NCBI GenBank assembly: GCA_900550505.1
Contig: URSI01000084.1
Coordinates: 1 to 5,765 of the forward strand
From: an uncultured Eubacteriales bacterium
GTDB lineage: Bacteria; Bacillota; Clostridia; Oscillospirales; CAG-382
DNA: 5,765 nucleotides
Direction: 5' to 3'
The position numbers and the translations under genes are program-made. Below, one piece after another: positions 1-5,111 of this stretch (the first letter of the stretch is position 1; every line of letters begins with the position of its first letter). Under the pieces are notes generated by a model. That model searched no databases and was not told the DNA's origin. It worked only from the letters and a program-made list of their open reading frames with translations.

Positions 1-124
1 TACCACTTTTTTGTAAACTTTTCTACTGCTTCGTCTTCGTGCGGTGTTGCCTTAAGTCAAATGAAGTGATGCAAATATCATTAGCATAATTGTGTTCATA
101 TTCATTTGAACGCAAAAAATAAAG

Positions 125-132
125 AAAGGAGG
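125..132 (+). promoter_or_regulatory. Shine-Dalgarno site of the 144-896 gene
   Basis: AAAGGAGG lies 11 nt before the ATG at 144. It is a strong site and sets the start of the reading frame. I found no convincing -35/-10 pair in the AT-rich 90 nt upstream of it. Confidence 0.75.
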
Positions 133-143
133 CTCATTATATT

Positions 144-896
144 ATGATACAACCTGATACCGTAAAACTTTTGAGGGAATGTGATGCCGGGATAAAAATG
201 GGGATCAAATCCATAGACGATGTCGTGGATCACGTGAAGAATGCTGATTTCCGGCAACTGCTGAATGCCTGTAAGGATGAGCATGATAAACTTGACGCGG
301 AACTTCGGCAATTGCTCGGGCAATACCGTGATGAGGGCAAAGAACCCAATTTTGTAGCAGAAAAGATGGCAAAAATAAAAACAGAGGTGATGTTGCATGC
401 CTTTAACAATTCACGTATTCGTCTGATAGAGAACGAAGCCCCGGGATGGACCTGTTCAGACGTTGAGTATGCAATATATACCGAATACGCCGAAGACGGT
501 ACGGTGACGCTGAACCTGAAAGATGCATCAGGAGAACAGGTGGATACCTGCGAATTTACCGATACTTACACAAATGATCTCAGCGAAATAAAGATCACCG
601 CTGCGCCTTCCGACTGCACCTACGCCGCAGATGAAAAGTTTGACCCGCGGGATATGGTAGTGACGGCATACTACAGCAACGGCGAAACAAAAGAGATTAG
701 CGATTACACATGGTCGCCCGAAGTCCTGAGCGAAGATGTTACGGAGGTGACTATAAGCTACAAGGGGAAGACTGCCGTGTTGGCCGTGACGGTGGAGGCT
801 TCAAGCGGATATACGGCGGTCGCAGTGCTGGTCATCGCCTGCGCAGTGATCGTCATAGTTGTAGCGACACGTAAGAAAAAGACTGCGGAAAAATAG
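144..896 (+). CDS. Chimeric protein: truncated ferritin-like (DUF2383-type) N-terminus joined to Ig-like surface-protein C-terminus
   Basis: 250 residues, in two parts that do not normally belong together. Residues 1-84 (TVKLLRECDAGIKMG, SIDDVVDHV, DEHDKLDAEL, YRDEGKEPN, MAKIKTEVML) resemble the first helices of small cytosolic ferritin-like DUF2383-type proteins of Firmicutes. As I remember the family, these run to about 140 residues with a second helical half, which is missing here. From about residue 86 the sequence is beta-rich and extracellular in character: a prealbumin-like strand segment (about 110-143, ending FTDTYTN), a bacterial Ig-like Big_3-type domain (about 147-217, with FDPRDMVVTAYYSNGETKEI), one membrane helix (about 223-241) and a basic tail RKKK. 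There is no signal peptide, so as written the Ig-like part has no obvious export route. GC by hand count is about 42% before nt 400 and about 51% after it. The frame and start are well supported; a single working protein is doubtful. It may be a recombination product or an assembly join. Confidence 0.7.
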   Translation: MIQPDTVKLLRECDAGIKMGIKSIDDVVDHVKNADFRQLLNACKDEHDKLDAELRQLLGQYRDEGKEPNFVAEKMAKIKTEVMLHAFNNSRIRLIENEAPGWTCSDVEYAIYTEYAEDGTVTLNLKDASGEQVDTCEFTDTYTNDLSEIKITAAPSDCTYAADEKFDPRDMVVTAYYSNGETKEISDYTWSPEVLSEDVTEVTISYKGKTAVLAVTVEASSGYTAVAVLVIACAVIVIVVATRKKKTAEK

Positions 897-910
897 ATAA
901 ACAAAAAATC

Positions 911-940
911 AAAGGCTCCCGCAAAAGCGGAAGCCTTTTT
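911..940. terminator. Bidirectional intrinsic terminator between convergent genes
   Basis: AAAGGCTCCCGC and GCGGAAGCCTTT pair as a 12-bp stem with one C-A mismatch around an AAAA loop. TTTTT follows on the + strand, and an A-rich stretch (902-913) on the other side gives a U-rich run on the - strand. It lies 15 nt after the stop of the + gene and 25 nt after the stop of the convergent - gene, so it can serve both. Confidence 0.9.
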
Positions 941-964
941 GCTATGTCCGAAAACAGTTCCGGA

Positions 965-1729
965 TTACTTGCGGACCTTAACTGCTACGACTGCGCCAGC
1001 GCACGCGATAAGCGCGATCATGGCGTAAACAAGCACGCTGTCGCCGGTCTCGGGAGTTCCGGTGCTCTCGTCGGTAGTGCTCTCATCAGTAACACTCTCG
1101 CTGGGCTCGGACACATCGCCCGTGCCGTCGTCATGATAGAACGTGATGGTAGCACCCTGAAGGATATCTTCCGCAGGATTGTCGTTGCCCGAAACACGCG
1201 GCTCGGCAATGGCGAGCTCGTCAAGGTCAACACCCGTGAGCACTACATAGTCACCCACAACGATGGTCTTCACCGTATCCACATTGGCAGCATCATTAGC
1301 GTTGAAGCCGAAAATAAAACCGTTCTCCGGTACTTCGTAGTAACCTCTGCGGCCCGCGCCGGTGAAAGAGGCATTCTGCTGAGCCGGATCGCGTCCGAGG
1401 CCGTCAAAGTCGACCGCTGTGACCTTGTAGACACCGGCGGAAGCTTCCTCCACCGTTACGGTGTAGAAGTAGTTATAGTCCTTACCGCCCTCGGTATCGC
1501 CGACAGTCGTATCATTGGCTATGAGATAACCGGTGATGTCGGCTATGGTGATGTAGGTATTGGTACCATCCGTGGTGCGGGGCAACACGGTATGATAGCC
1601 GTTCGCATAGGTAGCACCGCTGTATACGGGAACCGTCACGAAAGCCGTTTCCTCGGGAGCAGCGGCAGCCGGCAACACGCATGCGAAAACCATGACGAGC
1701 GCCGCAAATACTGCGATTGCTTTTTTCAT
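965..1729 (-). CDS. Secreted, membrane-anchored surface protein with PETGD sorting-like motif
   Basis: 254 residues. An N-terminal signal peptide (MKKAIAVFAALVMVFACVLP, then AAAA) probably ends at about residues 22-24. Residues 25-200 form a beta-rich ectodomain of no family I recognise, with repeated aromatic/Gly stretches (DYNYFYTVTV, RRGYYEVPENGFIFGF, GDYVVLTGV). Residues 205-226 are a Ser/Thr/Glu/Asp-rich stalk. Then come PETGDS (226-231), a hydrophobic helix (about 232-250) and the tail KVRK. This end has the layout of a sortase sorting signal, but the motif is TPETGD rather than LPxTG, so the protein may be wall-linked by a variant sortase or simply anchored in the membrane. The start is set by AGGAGG at 1741-1746, 11 nt upstream, with a consensus promoter before it. 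The gene is monocistronic and convergent with 144-896. It is probably displayed on the cell surface; its ligand or role cannot be read from the sequence. Confidence 0.85.
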   Translation of the reverse strand: MKKAIAVFAALVMVFACVLPAAAAPEETAFVTVPVYSGATYANGYHTVLPRTTDGTNTYITIADITGYLIANDTTVGDTEGGKDYNYFYTVTVEEASAGVYKVTAVDFDGLGRDPAQQNASFTGAGRRGYYEVPENGFIFGFNANDAANVDTVKTIVVGDYVVLTGVDLDELAIAEPRVSGNDNPAEDILQGATITFYHDDGTGDVSEPSESVTDESTTDESTGTPETGDSVLVYAMIALIACAGAVVAVKVRK

Positions 1730-1747
1730 TTCAAAATTTCCCTCCTG

Positions 1748-1762
1748 TACAGGTTAACTGTA
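1748..1762. repeat. Short inverted repeat at the transcription start of the surface-protein gene
   Basis: TACAG-GTTAA-CTGTA, perfect 5-bp arms with a 5-nt centre that is part of the palindrome GTTAAC. It sits between the -10 box (1768-1773) and the Shine-Dalgarno site, at about +1 to +14 of the predicted transcript. The placement would suit a repressor operator, but 5-bp arms can arise by chance. Confidence 0.3.
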
Positions 1763-1767
1763 AGTGA

Positions 1768-1796
1768 ATTATATACCCCCATTTGAGATAAGTCAA
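1768..1796 (-). promoter_or_regulatory. Sigma-A type promoter of the surface-protein gene
   Basis: On the minus strand, TTGACT (1791-1796), a 17-nt spacer and TATAAT (1768-1773). Both boxes are at or one base from consensus with ideal spacing. The start of transcription should be near 1761, giving a leader of about 32 nt that carries AGGAGG. It points only toward the gene at 965-1729. Confidence 0.85.
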
Positions 1797-1929
1797 TAGA
1801 TTTCCCCCATTTTTCAAACGATTTTCAGTAAAATTTATCCAAAATCCGCTGTTGTTTCACGCAGGCAGTATCTCTCTGGGAGAAAACACGCACGGATTCC
1901 GCCGTATACGAAGGACACGATACGCCGTA

Positions 1930-2517
1930 TCAGAGCTCGCGTCTGCCCTCTATCGCACGCATGAGCGTGGCGGTATCGGTGTATTCAAGCGTCGTCCCCA
2001 CGGAAACACCGTAAGCAAGCCTCGTGGTCTTTACGCCCATGGGCTTAAGGAGCTTTGCAAGATAAAGCGCCGTAGCTTCGCCCTCCACGCTCGGGTTCGT
2101 CGCTATTATCACCTCGTCCGCATTCACGGCCCTTTGAAGGAGCTCCTTTATCTTGAGCTGCTCCGGTCCCACGCCGTCAACGGGAGATATCACCCCGTGA
2201 AGCACGTGGTAGCGTCCCTTATATTCTCTGGTGGCTTCTATTGCTGAAAGCGTACGCGGATCCTCGACCACGCAGATAACATTGCTCCGTGAAGGATCGG
2301 AACAAACGGGGCACAGCGTGCCGTCACTCAGATCCTGACACACCGGGCACAGGGCGATACGCTCCTTTGCCTCAACTATTGCGGCTGCAAAATCCTCCGC
2401 CTCGTCGCGGGTCATGGACAATATATGGTAGGCGAGTCTTGTCGCGCTCTTCCGTCCTATCGCCGGAAGCGACTGGAATTTATCGATCAGCCGTTCGAGC
2501 GGCGCGAGCGTGCTCAT
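1930..2517 (-). CDS. recR: Recombination mediator protein RecR
   Basis: 195 residues, close to the usual length of about 198. RecR works with RecO (and RecF) to load RecA onto SSB-covered single-stranded DNA in gap repair in the cytoplasm. Seen in order: an N-terminal helix-hairpin-helix (LPAIGRKSATRLA, about 17-29), a C4 zinc finger (Cys57, Cys60, Cys69, Cys72 in CPVC...CPVC), a Toprim domain (about 80-160, ICVVEDPRTL and ATNPSVEGEATA), and the conserved C-terminal block RLAYGVSVGTTLEYTD...AIEGRREL. In most RecR proteins the equivalent of GVSVGTT reads GVPVGGD or similar, so this loop is slightly divergent. The start ATG overlaps the stop of ybaB by one base (TGATG), which implies translational coupling. 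It is the last gene of the SRP RNA-dnaX-ybaB-recR operon; I see no clear intrinsic terminator behind it. Confidence 0.97.
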   Translation of the reverse strand: MSTLAPLERLIDKFQSLPAIGRKSATRLAYHILSMTRDEAEDFAAAIVEAKERIALCPVCQDLSDGTLCPVCSDPSRSNVICVVEDPRTLSAIEATREYKGRYHVLHGVISPVDGVGPEQLKIKELLQRAVNADEVIIATNPSVEGEATALYLAKLLKPMGVKTTRLAYGVSVGTTLEYTDTATLMRAIEGRREL

Positions 2518-2864
2518 CAGAATATGCCCGGCATGGACACCGAACCGGTTATCCTTGACATTTCCTTTTGATTCGTATCCTCCACCGTCTTTATCGCTTC
2601 ATTGACGGCCGCACAAAGTATATCCTGGAGCGTTTCCGGATCGTCGGGGTCGATCACGTCAGGTGAAACGGTGATGCTCTTGACACACTTGGTGCCGTCT
2701 ATAACGACCGTCACGGCGCCGCCGCCTGCCGAGACCGTATACTCACGCGCGTCCAGCTCCTCCTGCAACGCCGCAAGATCCTCCTGCATCTTCTGCGCCT
2801 GTCTTATCATCGAGTTCATATTGCCGGGCCCCTTGCCCATTCCCTGTGGCAGTCTTGCTTTCAT
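2517..2864 (-). CDS. ybaB: YbaB/EbfC family nucleoid-associated DNA-binding protein
   Basis: 115 residues, typical of the family (about 100-115). YbaB/EbfC proteins form tweezer-shaped dimers that bind DNA and coat the nucleoid. The signature parts are visible: an N-terminal Gly/Met/Asn-rich lead, the long helix MIRQAQKMQEDLAALQEEL (about 19-37), the central sheet GGGAVTVVIDG...VKSITVSPDVIDPDDPETL (48-79), the helix DILCAAVNEAIKTVED (81-96), and the C-terminal MxxxTG...PGIF block. GGAGG (2875-2879) lies 10 nt before the ATG and fixes the start. The gap to dnaX is 16 nt and the stop overlaps the recR start. This dnaX-ybaB-recR order is widely conserved in bacteria and supports a link to replication and repair, though the exact cellular role of the protein remains poorly defined. 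Confidence 0.95.
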   Translation of the reverse strand: MKARLPQGMGKGPGNMNSMIRQAQKMQEDLAALQEELDAREYTVSAGGGAVTVVIDGTKCVKSITVSPDVIDPDDPETLQDILCAAVNEAIKTVEDTNQKEMSRITGSVSMPGIF

Positions 2865-2880
2865 TTCGATACGTCCTCCG

Positions 2881-4431
2881 TCAATCGGTATTTATCTCGT
2901 CTATCGCAGCGCGTGCCGGCTGCGGCTTTGTAAACTCCACGCGGGCGCTTTTTCCGAGCACTTCGCGCACCGCGTTCTCCAAAAATGTCATGTTCTCCGG
3001 CGATGAAATGAGCTTTTGCTGAAATCCGGCACAGCCCAGCGTCACTCTTCCGCTCACGACCCTGACTTCACACGTAGCAAACACCGACTGCAAAGCAGGT
3101 TTCGGACCGAGAGCACGTCCGATCCTCTCCTTCACATCGTCCGACGAGCTGAAATCCATCGTCGTATCGCCGCCGTCAAGGTCAGCGTCGCCCTCAGGAG
3201 CTTTCGGCACCTCGAGTTCCTGCGCAAAATCTTCTTCACGGATCGGTTCGACCGGGTCTGCGTGTCTCGCCGCCGTTTGTGTTCCCGTCCCGATCCCGCG
3301 CTCCAAACGACCGACACGGTCGGACAACGCGGCAACGGACGTACCGAGTGCGGGGGAACACAGCTCAAGCAGCGCTATCTCAAAAATCAGCTTCATATTT
3401 TCGCTGTACTTTCCCGACTTTACATATATGTCCTCAAGCACCTCAGCGGCATGCAGCAGGCTTTCTGTTCGCAACGAGCCGCAAAGTGCCCTGAACCTTC
3501 CGGATTCGGCATCACTCATAACGAATGAAGGCTCAGCCCCGGAAACCGAACCGGCAACGAGCAGATCCCGCGTCATTATCAGCATATCCTCAAGAAAAAC
3601 GGAAAGGCTGACGCTCGAGCGGTAAACCCCGTCAAGCACGTTCAACGCGGCGGCGGCGTCCGAACGTGAAATGCTCTCGAACATCCGCAGAAGCACTTCG
3701 CAGCTGCTCAACCCGAGCTGTCTTTCGACAAGCGCTTCATCCACCGGCAGCCCGCCCGCGGCACAACTGTCCAGCAGACTTATGGCATCCCTCATGCCGC
3801 CGTCCGCCAGCTTGGCGAGCCGCTCGGCGGCGCCCGACGTAAGCTCTATCCCTTCGTTCCCGGCAATATACTTCAGTCTGCCGACGATAACATCCTGCGC
3901 AATGCGGCGGAAATCATACCGTTGGCACCGGGAGAGTATCGTGGGCGGGATCTTATGGAGCTCAGTAGTGCAAAGTATGAACACAACATATTCCGGCGGC
4001 TCCTCCAGCGTTTTCAGCAGCGCATTGAATGCCGCGTCGGTGAGCATATGCACCTCGTCAATTATATATACACGCTTTTTGAGCACGGACGGCGGATAGA
4101 GCACCTCGTCACGAAGGTCACGTATGTTGTTGACTCCGTTATTGCTCGCCGCGTCGATCTCAAGCACATCGGTGGATATCTCGGAATTTATCGCACGGCA
4201 GGCTTCGCATTCGTTGCACGGATTGCCGCCGCGCAACGAAAGACAGTTGACCGCCTTTGCAAGTATTTTGGCGGAACTCGTTTTGCCCGTCCCGCGTGTG
4301 CCGCAGAAAAGATAGGCGTGCGAAGTGTTCCCCGACTCGCATTGCCTGCGGAGTATTTCGGAGATATGCTCCTGCCCGCAGAGATCGTCAAACGTCTGCG
4401 AACGGTATTTTCGGTACAGCGCCTGATACAT
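2881..4431 (-). CDS. dnaX: DNA polymerase III subunit tau (clamp-loader ATPase DnaX)
   Basis: 516 residues from MYQALYRKYRSQTFDDLCGQ, somewhat short for a Firmicutes tau (B. subtilis about 563). Tau is the AAA+ motor of the clamp loader, which opens the sliding clamp and places it on primed DNA. Seen: Walker A GTRGTGKT (44-51), zinc module Cys63-x8-Cys72-x2-Cys75-x2-Cys78, Walker B VYIIDEVH (121-128, D125/E126), sensor 1 CTTE (154-157), arginine-finger motif SRCQR (167-171), and sensor 2 GGMRDAISLLD (211-221). The oligomerisation domain III follows (about 235-365), then a Ser/Asp/Glu-rich linker (about 378-432) and a small C-terminal domain. I see no A-rich slippery site in the linker, so a shorter gamma form by frameshift is not predicted. 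The frame is open up to 4626, but that extension lies in the SRP RNA; the start at 4431 has GGAG 9 nt upstream and matches the conserved DnaX N-terminus. First protein gene of the operon. Confidence 0.97.
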   Translation of the reverse strand: MYQALYRKYRSQTFDDLCGQEHISEILRRQCESGNTSHAYLFCGTRGTGKTSSAKILAKAVNCLSLRGGNPCNECEACRAINSEISTDVLEIDAASNNGVNNIRDLRDEVLYPPSVLKKRVYIIDEVHMLTDAAFNALLKTLEEPPEYVVFILCTTELHKIPPTILSRCQRYDFRRIAQDVIVGRLKYIAGNEGIELTSGAAERLAKLADGGMRDAISLLDSCAAGGLPVDEALVERQLGLSSCEVLLRMFESISRSDAAAALNVLDGVYRSSVSLSVFLEDMLIMTRDLLVAGSVSGAEPSFVMSDAESGRFRALCGSLRTESLLHAAEVLEDIYVKSGKYSENMKLIFEIALLELCSPALGTSVAALSDRVGRLERGIGTGTQTAARHADPVEPIREEDFAQELEVPKAPEGDADLDGGDTTMDFSSSDDVKERIGRALGPKPALQSVFATCEVRVVSGRVTLGCAGFQQKLISSPENMTFLENAVREVLGKSARVEFTKPQPARAAIDEINTD

Positions 4432-4440
4432 ACAAAACAG

Positions 4441-4444
4441 CTCC
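4441..4444 (-). promoter_or_regulatory. Shine-Dalgarno site fixing the dnaX start
   Basis: GGAG on the minus strand, 9 nt before the ATG at 4431. It sits only 6 nt beyond the 3' strand of the SRP RNA terminal helix (4451-4469). It rules out the upstream in-frame start at 4626, which would make dnaX begin inside the SRP RNA. Confidence 0.85.
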
Positions 4445-4450
4445 GGATAT

Positions 4451-4751
4451 GACGAGATCCGAAGTATGGCCACACATCCCCGTTCGAACAAGCCTTCATG
4501 CGCGCTTTGGCACTTGCTGCCTCGGAGCAGGCAAGCCCGCAACACATCAGAACCTCCGCTTAATGCTGCTTGGTTCCCCACCTGACATGGTTCACGGCGT
4601 CTGATTGCGCGGGACCCGCTCTTCAACGGAGCTGCATGCCGGCTGCCGCATTACGGCCGCCCTCGCGGGGCGTTCGCCCCCGCTGCAGCGGATTGCGGGT
4701 ACAGGGCACCGCTGGCTCCCCGGCTAGTATGACCATACTTCGGATCTCGTC
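4451..4751 (-). ncRNA. ffs: Signal recognition particle RNA, large (Alu-containing, Bacillus/Clostridium) type
   Basis: RNA core of the signal recognition particle, which with Ffh targets nascent membrane and secreted proteins. The Alu domain is recognised by GCGGTGCCCTGTACCCGCA (4694-4712) followed by ATCCGCT, nearly the same as in B. subtilis scRNA. The S domain is recognised by GTGAACC and helix 8 (4563-4588) with the GGAA tetraloop (4574-4577) and the AAGCAGC side that binds Ffh. GGGTCCCGCGCAA before it also matches the Bacillus RNA. The 5' and 3' ends (4733-4751 and 4451-4469) are perfectly complementary over 19 bp. The span given is the full paired precursor of 301 nt; the mature RNA is probably shorter (B. 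subtilis 271 nt) after processing in this stem. It is transcribed from the promoter at 4764-4792, starting about 6 nt before the stem, and lies directly ahead of dnaX. Confidence 0.95.
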
Positions 4752-4763
4752 GGTTTTGTTGTT

Positions 4764-4792
4764 ATTATACCACAGTTTTTCCCCTGTTTCAA
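4764..4792 (-). promoter_or_regulatory. Strong sigma-A promoter (extended -10) of the SRP RNA-dnaX-ybaB-recR operon
   Basis: On the minus strand, TTGAAA (4787-4792), a 17-nt spacer, and TATAAT (4764-4769) preceded by TGG, giving the extended -10 TGGTATAAT. Transcription should start near 4757, a few nt before the SRP RNA stem. No second promoter was seen between the SRP RNA and dnaX, so it may also drive the protein genes. A stable-RNA strength promoter fits the high demand for SRP RNA. Confidence 0.92.
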
Positions 4793-4830
4793 GAGGGACG
4801 ACAAAAACATATCAAAAAACACTTGGTAGC

Positions 4831-4872
4831 AAAAAGCAACACCACCGAGGAAGTTTAATCCTCGGCGGTGTT
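4831..4872 (-). terminator. Intrinsic terminator of the DUF5694/Fe-S gene pair
   Basis: On the minus strand, AACACCGCCGAGGA pairs with TCCTCGGTGGTGTT as 13 bp plus one mismatch, with a 7-nt loop (4852-4858), followed by GCTTTTT. It lies 37 nt after the stop of the Fe-S protein gene and about 40 nt before the SRP RNA -35 box. It insulates the core operon from transcription entering from the right. Confidence 0.9.
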
Positions 4873-4909
4873 TGATCGTTTGTATTAAATAACTTAGGTA
4901 TTTAAAAAT

Positions 4910-5092
4910 TCAATTGTCAGCTTCATCAAAATATATACACTGTTTCAAGCATTCTCCGCAGTTAGTACAGCCTTCATCTACGAGCGGAGAAGGAAATCTG
5001 TGTTTGTTCTTCTCAAACATAATATGTTCACATCTACAAGCGCGGCACCCCGTGCATATACCTAATTGAACCACTTTCATTATGTTATTCAT
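4910..5092 (-). CDS. Small iron-sulfur (ferredoxin-like) protein
   Basis: 60 residues from MNNIMKVVQLGICTGCRACR. It has two cysteine clusters: Cys13-x2-Cys16-x2-Cys19-x-Cys21 with His23 close by, and a regular Cys42-x2-Cys45-x2-Cys48-x3-Cys52. The second cluster should bind a [4Fe-4S] centre. The first has an unusual fourth spacing, so it may bind a cluster through Cys21 or another ligand. The pattern ICTGC...FPSPLVDEGCTNCGECLKQC resembles the N-terminal ferredoxin module of F420-hydrogenase beta-like and related oxidoreductases, but the catalytic part is absent and no remnant of it was seen before the terminator. The start at 5092 is preferred over a TTG at 5107, because GGAG (5102-5105), which overlaps that TTG region, stands 9 nt before this ATG. 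The gene follows the DUF5694 gene by 19 nt and is likely cotranscribed with it. Probably a cytosolic electron carrier; the partner is unknown. Confidence 0.8.
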   Translation of the reverse strand: MNNIMKVVQLGICTGCRACRCEHIMFEKNKHRFPSPLVDEGCTNCGECLKQCIYFDEADN

Positions 5093-5101
5093 TTTCTGTT
5101 T

Positions 5102-5105
5102 CTCC
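5102..5105 (-). promoter_or_regulatory. Shine-Dalgarno site of the Fe-S protein gene
   Basis: GGAG on the minus strand, 6 nt past the stop codon of the upstream gene and 9 nt before the ATG at 5092. It favours the ATG start over the overlapping TTG at 5105-5107, which has no ribosome site of its own. Confidence 0.7.
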
Positions 5106-5111
5106 AAGTTA

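Noticed and set aside
944..1786. Long + strand open frame of 280 codons opposite the surface-protein gene
   Set aside because: It has no ribosome site or family features. The opposite strand has a promoter, a Shine-Dalgarno site, a signal peptide and an anchor; this is a shadow frame in GC-rich coding DNA.
1900..1930. Hairpin CGTAT...ATACG behind recR as a terminator
   Set aside because: The stem is only 5 bp with a 12-nt loop and has no T-run after it on the minus strand.
4072..4083. Run CAAAAAG on the minus strand in dnaX as a slippery site for the gamma form
   Set aside because: It encodes Lys118-Lys119 within the ATPase domain, far ahead of the linker where a gamma-producing frameshift would have to lie.
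3671..4452. Overlapping + strand open frames of 142 and 176 codons inside dnaX
   Set aside because: They are antisense to the conserved ATPase domain and show no protein family features; they are explained by codon bias of dnaX.
4432..4626. N-terminal extension of dnaX by 65 codons to an ATG at 4626
   Set aside because: The extension is a translation of the SRP RNA and lacks similarity to DnaX. The conserved N-terminus MYQALYRKYR begins at 4431 with a good ribosome site.
4660..4690. GC-rich hairpin GGGGC-GAAC-GCCCC as a terminator or separate element
   Set aside because: It lies within the SRP RNA and is part of its Alu/helix 5 region; no T-run follows.
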